Assembly (NCBI RefSeq): GCF_900188445.1
Contig: NZ_FZOR01000014.1
Span: forward strand, 62,001-126,000
Length of the DNA: 64,000 nucleotides
DNA from: Actinomadura meyerae
Lineage (GTDB): Bacteria > Actinomycetota > Actinomycetes > Streptosporangiales > Streptosporangiaceae
Reading direction: 5' to 3'
Shown here one piece after another: positions 26,115 to 34,181 of the stretch. The position numbers and the translations under genes are program-made. Position 1 is the stretch's first letter. The number at the start of each line of letters is the position of its first letter. The notes beneath the pieces are model-generated. The model searched no databases. It was not told the origin of the DNA and worked only from the letters and a program-made list of their open reading frames with translations.

Positions 26115-27073
26115 GCCAGGAACCCCGACGACGGGCGGGGCACGACGCGGCGGACGGGCGCCGCGTCCAGCGGCACCATGCCCGCCTCCAGGCGCAGGAC
26201 GGCGGTCGCGACCGCGCTGAAGTCGGCGATCGCGCCGGCGTGCTCGGGGTCGCGGGCGCGCCGCCACGCGCAGGACGTCCGCCAGGCCAGCGGCTCGCCC
26301 ACCAGCGGCCGCCAGACCGCCCCGGCGGCGTCGCCGGTGCGCGGGACGAGCGCCACGGCCGTGCCCGCGAGCACGAGCCCGAGCATGAACTGCGGATCGC
26401 GCGCCTCGTGGACGGCGGCGGGCGCGTACCCGTGCCGCCGGCAGCCCGCGAGGAGCTCGTCGTGCGCGCCGGGCGCCTCCTCGCGCGGGACCACGGCGAG
26501 GTCGTGGCCGCCGAGGTCGGCGAGGTGCACCTCCGGCGCGCCGGCGAGGCCGGAGCCGGCGGGCAGCAGCACGCCGAGCGGCTGCGCGAGCATCGGGCCG
26601 AGCTCCAGGTCCCGGGAGTCGCACGGGTGGCGGACCACCCCGGCGTCCAGCGTGCCGTCGGCGAGCGCGCGGACCTGCTCGTCCGTCCCGGTCTCGCGCA
26701 GGTCGAGCCGCAGGTCGGGGCGGCGGTCCCGGAACGCGGCGATCAGCGCGGCGACGACCCGGCCGCCGAGGCCGCCGGGCAGGCCCGCGCGCACGGCGCC
26801 GACCTCGCCGAGCCGGGCGCGCTCGGCGACGGAGTAGACGCGTTCCACCCGGGTGAGGATGTCACGGGCCTCCTCCAGCAGGAGCCTGCCGGGTGCGGTC
26901 AGCTCCACCTTCCGGCTGGACCGGTCGAACAGCCGCACCCCGAGCTCCCGCTCCAGCCGCTGGATCCGCTGGCTGAGCGGCGGCTGGGCCATGCCGAGCC
27001 GCTCCGCCGCGCGGCCGAAGTGGAGCTCTTCGGCGACGACGACGAAGCACCGCAGGTGGCCGACGAGGTTCAC
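26111..27073 (-). CDS. LysR-type regulator of the beta-lactam cluster (BlaA/AmpR-like)
   Basis: A 320-residue LysR-type regulator. The winged helix at the N-terminus reads FVVVAEELHFGRAAERLGMAQPPLSQRIQRLERELGVRLFDR. The effector domain follows from about residue 90. GTG 27073 was chosen because upstream codons run through the GATATC-rich operator region. It is divergent from the PBP gene and coupled to the serine-protein gene. A 34-bp site beside the PBP promoter is repeated almost exactly before the beta-lactamase gene, so this protein probably activates both. AmpR relatives respond to cell-wall fragments; the signal here is inferred, not seen. Confidence 0.85.
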   Translation of the reverse strand: MNLVGHLRCFVVVAEELHFGRAAERLGMAQPPLSQRIQRLERELGVRLFDRSSRKVELTAPGRLLLEEARDILTRVERVYSVAERARLGEVGAVRAGLPGGLGGRVVAALIAAFRDRRPDLRLDLRETGTDEQVRALADGTLDAGVVRHPCDSRDLELGPMLAQPLGVLLPAGSGLAGAPEVHLADLGGHDLAVVPREEAPGAHDELLAGCRRHGYAPAAVHEARDPQFMLGLVLAGTAVALVPRTGDAAGAVWRPLVGEPLAWRTSCAWRRARDPEHAGAIADFSAVATAVLRLEAGMVPLDAAPVRRVVPRPSSGFLA

Positions 27074-27094
27074 GACCAGCGATGATATCGATTC

Positions 27095-27128
27095 GGATAT
27101 ATCTGTGACATTGATATCAATCTTGGAC
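27095..27128 (+). promoter_or_regulatory. LysR-type activator site and -35 of the PBP promoter
   Basis: GGATATATC, a short gap, then GATATCAATCTTGGAC. A 23-bp imperfect palindrome GATAT-N13-ATATC (27096-27118) is followed directly by TTGGAC, a likely -35. The -10 is poor, as expected for an activator-dependent promoter. An additional GATATC lies at 27084-27089. The same layout occurs before the beta-lactamase gene. Confidence 0.7.
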
Positions 27129-27186
27129 TTTCTGGGCGATGCCTGGTGTCCTTGTGCCTCCATAGCAGGGGGAAGGGAGATCGACG

Positions 27187-28836
27187 ATGCGCCGATCCCG
27201 TGTGCTCACCGCCGCCGCGATCGCGGTGGTGGCGCTGGTCGTGGGGGCGGGTGCGGTGTGGTTCCTGCGCGACGGCGAGGGTCCGGAGGACGCCGCCGGG
27301 CGCTTCCTCGCGGCCTGGAGCGGCGGCGACCTCGCCGCCATGCGCAGGCTGACCGACGGGCCGCCCGCCGACTTCGAGCAGCGGCTCACCCGGATGCGCG
27401 ACGACCTCGGCGTCACCGCGCAGCGCTTCACCGTCGCCTCGGTCGGCAAGCCGGACGGCGGTAAGGCGGGCGGCGCCTACAGCGCCGAGCTGACCCTCGC
27501 CGGCGACCGGAAGTGGGCCTACGAGGGCGTGCTGCCGATGGTCGAGCGGGACGGCGACTGGCTCGTCCAGTGGTCCCCGAAGCTCCTGTACCCGGAGCTG
27601 GAGGAGGGCCAGCGGCTGCGCGCCGCACGCGCCTGGCCCGACCGCGCCGCCGTGCTCGCCGCCGACGGCAGCGACCTGGGCTCCTCGCCGTCGGGGTCGG
27701 CGCGGCAGCTCGCCGGCCCGGTCGCCGCCGCGTCGGCGGACGCCGCAAAGCGGCTGGGCGCGCCCTACGAGAAGGGCGACCTGGTCGGCGCGGACGGCCT
27801 GCAGAAGCAGTACGAGCGGCGGCTGGCCGGGACGCCCGCGCTCAGCGTCCAGATCGTCGACGGCGACGGCAACGCGGTGAAGACGCTGAAGCGGTTCGGC
27901 GGCACCGACGGCGAGCCGCTCAGGACTACGATCGACCCGAAGGTCCAGGCCGCCGCGGGCAAGGCGCTGACCGGCGCGAGCAAGCCCGCGTCGATGGTGG
28001 CGCTGCGCCCGTCCACCGGCGAGATCCTCGCCGTCGCGAACAAGCCCGGCGGCTACAACCGCGCGCTGATGGGCCAGTACCCGCCCGGCTCCACGTTCAA
28101 GGTCGTCACCGCCGCCGCGCTCGTCGCGGACGGCGTGTCCCCGGCCACGAAGGTCGGCTGCCCCGCCACCACGACCGTCGGCGGCCGGTCCTTCCACAAC
28201 TACCAGCACGAGGACTTCGGGTCGGTCCCGTTCCGCGAGGCGTTCGCGCACTCCTGCAACACCACGTTCGCGCGGCTCGCGGTCGACAAGCTCGGCGAGA
28301 AGCGGCTCGCGCAGGTCGCCGCCCAGTTCGGGTTCAACGCCCCGATCGTCTCCGGGCTGCCCTCCGTCCGCGCCGCGTTCCCCGCCACCAAGGACGACAC
28401 CGCCTTCGCGGCCGCCGCGTTCGGGCAGGGCCAGGTGCTGACCAGCCCGCTCAACATGGCGAGCGTCGCCGCCGCCGCGGCCGACGGCACGTGGCGGTCG
28501 CCCCGCGTGGTCGACGCGGCCCTGGTCAGCCAGGCCGCCGACGCCCGCGGCCGCAAGGCGGAGCGGCCGAAGAAGCTGGAGCCCGCCGTCGAGAAGGCGC
28601 TGCACGCCCTGATGCCCGCCGTCGTGAGCGAGGGCACCGCGTCCGGCGTGGGCTTCCCGGCGGGGACGGCCGGCAAGACCGGCACCGCCGAGTTCGGCGA
28701 GGGGGAGAACCCGCCCACCCACGCCTGGTTCATCGGCTACCGCAAGGACGTCGCGTTCGCGGTGATCGTGGAGGACGGCGGCACCGGCGCCGAGGCCGCC
28801 GCGCCCATCGCGGCGAAGTTCCTGCGCTCCCTCTGA
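27187..28836 (+). CDS. class B penicillin-binding protein with MecA_N (NTF2-like) domain
   Basis: A membrane-anchored peptidoglycan transpeptidase, 549 aa. A signal-anchor helix covers residues 8-27. An NTF2-like MecA_N domain covers about 32-145 (GPEDAAGRFLAAWSGGDLAAM) and is followed by the dimerisation region. The transpeptidase domain has S302-TFK, S356-CN and K497-TGT. This is the build of PBP2a/PBP5fm-like low-affinity PBPs. It lies between the LysR regulator and a beta-lactamase and shares their regulatory site, so it may be an inducible beta-lactam-tolerant PBP. Resistance itself is not shown by sequence. Confidence 0.92.
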   Translation: MRRSRVLTAAAIAVVALVVGAGAVWFLRDGEGPEDAAGRFLAAWSGGDLAAMRRLTDGPPADFEQRLTRMRDDLGVTAQRFTVASVGKPDGGKAGGAYSAELTLAGDRKWAYEGVLPMVERDGDWLVQWSPKLLYPELEEGQRLRAARAWPDRAAVLAADGSDLGSSPSGSARQLAGPVAAASADAAKRLGAPYEKGDLVGADGLQKQYERRLAGTPALSVQIVDGDGNAVKTLKRFGGTDGEPLRTTIDPKVQAAAGKALTGASKPASMVALRPSTGEILAVANKPGGYNRALMGQYPPGSTFKVVTAAALVADGVSPATKVGCPATTTVGGRSFHNYQHEDFGSVPFREAFAHSCNTTFARLAVDKLGEKRLAQVAAQFGFNAPIVSGLPSVRAAFPATKDDTAFAAAAFGQGQVLTSPLNMASVAAAAADGTWRSPRVVDAALVSQAADARGRKAERPKKLEPAVEKALHALMPAVVSEGTASGVGFPAGTAGKTGTAEFGEGENPPTHAWFIGYRKDVAFAVIVEDGGTGAEAAAPIAAKFLRSL

Positions 28837-28874
28837 GCCCGCGGCCGCGGGCGGGCGGCGGCCGGTGCGCACCG
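28837..28874. terminator. GC palindromes between convergent PBP and beta-lactamase genes
   Basis: GCCCGCGGCCGCGGGC (28837-28852) and CGGTGCGCACCG (28863-28874) are perfect palindromes in the 43-base gap. They could act as a bidirectional terminator, but no U-tract is present and a loop would have to open the centre. Confidence 0.35.
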
Positions 28875-28879
28875 TGCCG

Positions 28880-29854
28880 CTAGCCCGCCTGCCGCAGGGC
28901 GCGGGCGAGGACGCCGGCGGTCAGCGCGATGGACTTCTCGTCCGCGGCGGCGTCCTCGCCCTTCCGCGTCGTGGTGACCACCATGATCAGCGGGGCGCCG
29001 CCGGGCTTCGGGTAGGCGATCGCCATGTCGTTGGCGCTGCCGTAGACGCCGCCCGTGCCGGTCTTGTCGCCGACCGTCCAGCTCTTCGGCAGGCCGGCGC
29101 GGATCCGCTTGTCGCCGGTCACCGTCGCCTTCAGCCAGTCGATCAGCCGCGTGCGGTCGGCGGGGGCGAGCGCGTTCCCGGTGGTGAGCGCGCGCAGGTC
29201 GTCCGCCCAGGGGCGCGGCGCCGTCGTGTCGCGCTTCTCGCCCGGCTTCCAGAGGTTCAGGCCGGGTTCCGTGCGGTCGCTGCGGCTGACCGTGTCGCCG
29301 AGGGAGCGGAAGAAGGCGGTGAGGCCCGCGGGCCCGCCGATCTGCTCCAGCACGAGGTTCCCGGCGGTGTTGTCGCTCCGGGTGATCGCCGCGTGGCACA
29401 GCTCGGCGACCGTCATCCCGGTGCCGACGTGCTTCTCGGTGACCGGAGAGAACTCCTGCAGATCGTCCTCGGTGTAGTGGATCACCTTGTCGAGCAGGCC
29501 CGGGGCGCTCTGCCGGGCCTTGCGCAGCACGGCGCCGCACGCCATGGCCTTGAACGTGGACGCGAACGGGAAGGTCTCGTCCGCCCGGTGGCCCACGACC
29601 TGCCCGGTGCCCGTGTCGATCGCGTAGGCGCCGATGCGCGTGCTCCGGATCTTCTCAAGGCGGGTCAACTGCCTCGTCACGTCCGCCTGCGCTTCGGCCG
29701 TCCGCACGGCGGCGGGGGTGGCGGTCTGGGAGCTGTTGGCCTGGGGCGCCGCGCTCTTCGCGGCCGGATCCTTCCCGGCGCCGCAGCCGGCGACGGCGGA
29801 CGCGGCGAGCAGGGCGGCGGTGACCGCCCGGAAGGCGGGAGCGTGTTTCGTCAT
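28880..29854 (-). CDS. bla: class A beta-lactamase lipoprotein
   Basis: A 324-residue class A serine beta-lactamase that hydrolyses beta-lactam antibiotics outside the membrane. The signal peptide ends in AVAGC, giving lipidated Cys24. All catalytic motifs are present: S99-TFK102, S160-DN162, E196-PGLN200 and K264-TG266. A Ser/Ala/Gln-rich linker follows the lipid site. It is convergent with the PBP gene. Upstream lies a copy of the LysR site found before the PBP gene, so it is probably inducible. Spectrum cannot be predicted from what is visible. Confidence 0.95.
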   Translation of the reverse strand: MTKHAPAFRAVTAALLAASAVAGCGAGKDPAAKSAAPQANSSQTATPAAVRTAEAQADVTRQLTRLEKIRSTRIGAYAIDTGTGQVVGHRADETFPFASTFKAMACGAVLRKARQSAPGLLDKVIHYTEDDLQEFSPVTEKHVGTGMTVAELCHAAITRSDNTAGNLVLEQIGGPAGLTAFFRSLGDTVSRSDRTEPGLNLWKPGEKRDTTAPRPWADDLRALTTGNALAPADRTRLIDWLKATVTGDKRIRAGLPKSWTVGDKTGTGGVYGSANDMAIAYPKPGGAPLIMVVTTTRKGEDAAADEKSIALTAGVLARALRQAG

Positions 29855-29886
29855 GCCGGTGAGCAGACCAGAGCCGCGGAACCGAT

Positions 29887-29920
29887 GTCCAATATTGATA
29901 TCGGTCGCCGAGCGATATCC
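29887..29920 (-). promoter_or_regulatory. LysR-type activator site and -35 of the beta-lactamase promoter
   Basis: On the minus strand GGATATCG, a short gap, then GATATCAATATTGGAC. A perfect inverted repeat GATATCG-N9-CGATATC (29897-29919) lies next to a TTGGAC -35. It aligns without gaps over 34 bases with the PBP promoter site, in the same orientation relative to the gene. Confidence 0.72.
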
Positions 29921-30003
29921 GGCCTCATATGCATGGGGGCTGACCTGGTCGTCCGTCCGGGTCACGGCGGGTCCGGAGCCTGAAGATCCGCCGCGCCACG
30001 CCG

Positions 30004-31032
30004 TCACGCCCGCCTGCCGGGCGATGCGGCCCGGGGCGGCGCCGTCGACGCGCGCACGACGAGGTCGCCCGGCAGCACCCGGGCGGCGGGGCGGCGGCCC
30101 GCGAGCAGGTCGAGCAGCGCGGCCATGCCCTGCGCGCCCAGCTCCTCGGCGGGCAGCCGCACGGTCGTCAGCTCCGGCTCCAGCGCGGTGGCCAGCAGCA
30201 CGTCGTCGAACCCGCTGACCGACAGCTCGGACGGGACGTCCAGCCCGCACGCCCGCGCCGCCTTGTAGGCGCCCGCGGCGATCAGGTCGTCGTCGCAGAC
30301 GAGTGCGGTCGGCGGGTCGTCGGCCGACAGCAGCCGCAGCGCGGCCTCCTTCGCGGACGCGACATCGATCGCGCACGTCTCCCGCAGCAGGACGCCGCTC
30401 GGCAGGTCGTCGACGACGGAGGCCAGGGCGGCGGCGCGCGCGCGGAACGTCCACTGGTCGACGGCGGCGGCCACGTGGCCGAAACGGCGGTGGCCGAGGC
30501 CGGCGAGATGCCGGGCGATCGCGCGCATGCCGTCCGCCACCCCGAAGTCGATCGTGGGGACGGCGCCGGCGGTGCGCGGGTCGGGGCCGCTGTCGAGCAT
30601 CACGGCGGGCGTCTCGCCGAACCGGGCCAGGGCGTCCACCGCCATCGAGGACGCCAGCACCCCGTCGATCGCCTCCTCCGACCCGAACGGGCTGTCCGCC
30701 GGGCCCTGCGCGTCGTCCGGCCACGTCGACACCACCACGCCGAAGCCGTGCGCGGCCGCGACCCGCGCCGCGCCCGTGTAGACGGGGCCGAAGAACGGCG
30801 CGGTCAGGGTCGGGACCATGAGCAGGACGGTCCGGGTCGTGCCGAGCCGCAGGTTCCGGGCCGCCTGGTTGGGCCGGTAGCCGAGCCGCTCGGCCGCGTC
30901 CCGGACGCTGCGCGCGGTGGCGGGGGAGACGCGCCCGCTCCACTTGCCGCCCAGCACGAGGGAGACCGTGGACTGCGAGACCCCGGCCTCCTGGGCCACG
31001 TCTTTGCTGGTGGGACGGCTGATGGCCGGCAC
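30004..31032 (-). CDS. LacI-family transcriptional regulator
   Basis: A 342-residue LacI/GalR regulator. The DNA-binding head reads TSKDVAQEAGVSQSTVSLVLGGKWSGRVSPATARSV. The hinge helix region NQAARNLRLGTTRTV leads into a periplasmic-binding-like sugar domain (TALVCDDDLIAAGAYKAA, VSGFDDVLLATALEPELTTVRLP). GTG 31032 was chosen for AGGGAGG 6 bases upstream. It is divergent from a small MFS transporter, the likely target. The ligand is unknown. Confidence 0.92.
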   Translation of the reverse strand: MPAISRPTSKDVAQEAGVSQSTVSLVLGGKWSGRVSPATARSVRDAAERLGYRPNQAARNLRLGTTRTVLLMVPTLTAPFFGPVYTGAARVAAAHGFGVVVSTWPDDAQGPADSPFGSEEAIDGVLASSMAVDALARFGETPAVMLDSGPDPRTAGAVPTIDFGVADGMRAIARHLAGLGHRRFGHVAAAVDQWTFRARAAALASVVDDLPSGVLLRETCAIDVASAKEAALRLLSADDPPTALVCDDDLIAAGAYKAARACGLDVPSELSVSGFDDVLLATALEPELTTVRLPAEELGAQGMAALLDLLAGRRPAARVLPGDLVVRASTAPPRAASPGRRA

Positions 31033-31095
31033 CCGCGCCTCCCTGTGCGGACATTGTGCTGAAAAACAGACTAGAGCCGGGCTTGTCGGAAGTGG

Positions 31096-31129
31096 TACGT
31101 ATGACGGGTTCAGTACTACGTATGACGGG
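31096..31129. repeat. paired 13-bp direct repeat in the LacI/MFS intergenic region
   Basis: TACGTATGACGGG occurs at 31096-31108 and 31117-31129, starts 21 bp apart, i.e. on the same face of the helix. It lies 18 bases before the MFS start and could be a regulator site or a duplicated promoter element. Confidence 0.6.
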
Positions 31130-31146
31130 GACTCCGGGGGCCAACG

Positions 31147-32337
31147 ATGCGCGGCTATGTCGTCTTCCTGCGGAGGCCGTACGCGGCGCGGCTGCTCGGC
31201 GGGACCCTGCTCGGCCGGCTGCCCAACGGGATGGGCATGCTCGCGGTCGTGCTGCACGTCCGGGCGGACGACGGCGGCTACCCCCTCGCCGGCGCGCTCG
31301 CCGCGCTGCTCGGCCTCGCGACCGCCGCCGGCCAGCCCGTCCTCGGCCGCGTCATGGACCGCTACGGCCAGCCGCCCGTCCTGCTCCCCGCCGCCTGCGC
31401 CGCCGCGGCCGGGTTCGCGCTCCTGGCGCTCGCGGGCGCCCACCCGCTGCCGGTGGCCGTGGTCGCCGTCATCCTCGCCGGGTTCGCCACCCCGCCGCTG
31501 GAGGCCGGGCTGCGCGCGCTCTGGCCGGACGTCCTGGACGGCCAGGAGCAGGTCGACGCCGCCTACGCGCTCGACGCCGCCGCCCAGGAGCTCCTCTTCA
31601 CCGTCGGACCGCTCCTCGTCGTCGCGGCGGCGGCGCTCAGCACCGAGGCGGCGCTGCTGCTCACCGGCGTGCTCGGCATCGCCGGGACGCTCGTCGTGGC
31701 GCTGTCCGGGCCGTCCCGCCGGTGGCGGAGCGCGCCGCGCGCCGCCGACTGGGCCGGGCCGCTGCGCTCCCCGGGCCTGCGGGTGCTGCTGGTGTCGCTC
31801 GGCTGCGCCGGGATCGCGCTCGGCGTCTACGCCGTCGCCGTCGTCGCCTACGCCGAGGAGGAGGGCAGCGACATCGCCTCCGGGCTGCTGCTGGCCTGCA
31901 TGGCGGGCGGCGCCCTCGCCGGCGGGATCGGCTACGGCGCCCGCCCCTGGCCGGGCGAGCCGCACCGCAGGCTGCGCTGGCTGCTCGCCGCGCTCGCCGC
32001 CGGCTACGTCCCGCTCGTCCTCGCGCCGTCCCTGCCGGTCATGTCCGTGCTGGCGTTCGTGTCCGGCGTCTTCCTCGCCCCCGTGCTGGCGTGCAGCTTC
32101 GCGCTCGTCGACCGGCTCGCGCCCGCCGGGACCGTCACCGAGGCGTTCGCGTGGGTCGTCGCCGCGATCGGTGCCGGCGGCTCGCTCGGCTCGTTCGTCG
32201 CCGGCGTCGGGCAGGACGCGGCGGGCGTCCCGGGCGCGTTCGCCGGCGCCGGCGCGGGCGGCGCGCTCGCGCTGGCCCTCTTCCTGCTCGGCGGACGGAC
32301 GATCCGCCCCGGACGCCGCACGGCCGTCACCGCCTAG
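31147..32337 (+). CDS. 12-TM MFS transporter
   Basis: A 396-residue major facilitator with about 12 hydrophobic segments. The loop-2 motif appears as LGRVMDRYGQPPVLLPA. Length and build resemble small sugar-efflux or SetA-like MFS proteins, but no substrate signature is certain. The ATG is preceded by a weak site. Divergent from a LacI regulator, it may export or import the ligand sensed by that protein. Confidence 0.85.
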   Translation: MRGYVVFLRRPYAARLLGGTLLGRLPNGMGMLAVVLHVRADDGGYPLAGALAALLGLATAAGQPVLGRVMDRYGQPPVLLPAACAAAAGFALLALAGAHPLPVAVVAVILAGFATPPLEAGLRALWPDVLDGQEQVDAAYALDAAAQELLFTVGPLLVVAAAALSTEAALLLTGVLGIAGTLVVALSGPSRRWRSAPRAADWAGPLRSPGLRVLLVSLGCAGIALGVYAVAVVAYAEEEGSDIASGLLLACMAGGALAGGIGYGARPWPGEPHRRLRWLLAALAAGYVPLVLAPSLPVMSVLAFVSGVFLAPVLACSFALVDRLAPAGTVTEAFAWVVAAIGAGGSLGSFVAGVGQDAAGVPGAFAGAGAGGALALALFLLGGRTIRPGRRTAVTA

Positions 32338-32368
32338 TTCGGGATCGCCGGCCGCACCAGGAGCCGGG

Positions 32369-34057
32369 TCACACCCAGGACTGGAACCAGATCCGCTCGT
32401 GCCAGTCGTCGTACGGGATGGTCTGCGCCGACAGGATCGGGTGGAAGTACGCGAAGTTCGCCAGCACCACCAGCAGGAACGCGCCCGCGGCGGCGGCGCC
32501 GACCAGCCGCCGGACCCCCGCCCCCTGGACCGGGACGGGCGCGTACGCCCCGCCCTCCCCGTACGGCGTCCCGGAAAGCTCGGGGGGAGTGCCGGGGACG
32601 GCGCCGTACGCCTCCCCGGGACGGGCCGCGTGTACGCCGGACGCCCAGGCCGGCGCCGGACCGATCAGGTAGCCGAGCACCAGCACCACCGCCAGCACCA
32701 TGAACGGGATCAGCGGCGTCGCGTAGAACAGGAACATCGTCCGGTCCGAGAACGCCGACGGGAACCAGGTCGCCCAGCCGGCGAGGAAGCCCAGCAGGAT
32801 CGCGCCCGCGCGCCAGTCCCGCAGGATCAGCCACAGGAACGCGACGACGACCAGCGCGACGAGCGCGCCCCACCACAGCGCGGGCGTGCCGATCCCGAGG
32901 ATCTCCCGCGAGCAGCGTCCCGCGCCGCAGCCGCCCTTCGGCTCGGTGTAGAAGAAGGCGACCGGGCGGCGCAGGATCGGCCAGTCCCAGGGCCACGACT
33001 GGTACGGGTGCTTGGCGTCCAGCCCGGTGTGGAAGCCGAGGATCTGCGCGTGGTAGTCCCACAGCTTCGGCATCGCCTCGAACGGCCGCCACAGCGGATT
33101 GCCGGACGCCTCGCCGCGGCCCCAGCCGCCCGGCTTGAAGATCCACCCCCACCAGGTCGCCAGGTAGGTCATCAGGCCCACCACGACGAGCTGCACGAAC
33201 GCGGGAACGGCCTCCAGCAGCATGGTCCCGGTCAGGGGGGAGCGCACCCCGGCCGCGCGGCGGGCGCCGTAGTCCCACAGCACGACCATGATCCCGAACG
33301 CGGCGACGTAGAAGACGCCCGTCCACTTGGTGGCGCAGGCCAGCCCGAGGCAGACCCCGGCGCCCCACCGCCACCCGTGCGCGAGGAACGGCCCGTACAC
33401 CGAGGTCTCGCCGCGGTCGATCCGCTCGGCGAGGGCGCGGCGGGACCGGTCCCGGTCGTTCACCAGGCACGCGAACCCGGCGAGGACCCAGAACATCACG
33501 AAGACGTCGAGCAGCGCGGCCCGGCTGGTCACGAACGCGAGCCCGTCCAGCGCGAGCAGCAGCCCGGCGGCGCAGCCGAGCAGCGTCGACCCGGTCATCC
33601 GGCGGGCGACCCGGCAGAGGATCAGCACCGACAGCGTCCCGGCCAGCGCGGGCACGAACCGCCAGCCGAACGGCGTCGCGCCGAACATCGCCTCGCCGAT
33701 CGCGATCATCCACTTGCCGAACGGCGGATGCGCGACGAACGCCGGGCCGTTCGCCCAGATGTTCGCGTCCGGGTCGGCGATCAGCATCTTGTCGGCGTTC
33801 TCGACGGTGTTGTGCTCCCAGCCGAACTTCAGCAGGGCCAGCGCGTCCTTGGCGTAGTACGTCTCGTCGAAGACCACCGCCTTCGGCGACCCCAGCCGGT
33901 CGAACCGCAGGAACGCGGCGAGCGCCGTCACCAGCAGCGGGCCCAGCCAGGACAGCGGCGCGCTGCCCGGGATCGCGGGCGCGAGCCAGTCCCGCAGCGC
34001 GGACGTCCGGCGCCCGGACGCGGTGGCAGGAGCGGGGGCCGTATCCGTCGTCGCCAT
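32369..34057 (-). CDS. pmt: polyprenyl-phosphate-mannose protein mannosyltransferase (GT39)
   Basis: A 562-residue integral membrane glycosyltransferase that moves mannose from polyprenyl-phosphate mannose to exported proteins. The family acidic pair is in the first outer loop: GSPKAVVFDETYYAKDAL. Typical segments follow: FVAHPPFGKWMIAIGEAMFG, SRAALLDVFVMFW, and CATKWTGVFYV. About 10-12 membrane segments are visible. It is divergent from rsmI, the usual order in actinobacteria. The donor could be made by the DPM1-like GT2 at 37655, though that gene is four kb away. A Gly/Pro/Ala-rich insertion lies before the last helix. Confidence 0.93.
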   Translation of the reverse strand: MATTDTAPAPATASGRRTSALRDWLAPAIPGSAPLSWLGPLLVTALAAFLRFDRLGSPKAVVFDETYYAKDALALLKFGWEHNTVENADKMLIADPDANIWANGPAFVAHPPFGKWMIAIGEAMFGATPFGWRFVPALAGTLSVLILCRVARRMTGSTLLGCAAGLLLALDGLAFVTSRAALLDVFVMFWVLAGFACLVNDRDRSRRALAERIDRGETSVYGPFLAHGWRWGAGVCLGLACATKWTGVFYVAAFGIMVVLWDYGARRAAGVRSPLTGTMLLEAVPAFVQLVVVGLMTYLATWWGWIFKPGGWGRGEASGNPLWRPFEAMPKLWDYHAQILGFHTGLDAKHPYQSWPWDWPILRRPVAFFYTEPKGGCGAGRCSREILGIGTPALWWGALVALVVVAFLWLILRDWRAGAILLGFLAGWATWFPSAFSDRTMFLFYATPLIPFMVLAVVLVLGYLIGPAPAWASGVHAARPGEAYGAVPGTPPELSGTPYGEGGAYAPVPVQGAGVRRLVGAAAAGAFLLVVLANFAYFHPILSAQTIPYDDWHERIWFQSWV

Positions 34058-34181
34058 CCCGTCATCGTACGGGCGGCCCCGCCCCGCGCAGGCCCGCCCG
34101 GCGGCGCCGCGGCCCGCCGGGCGGCCCGGCGGGCGGTGCCGGGCGGCCCGGAGACGGCGCCCGGGTGGGAGAATGATCCGC

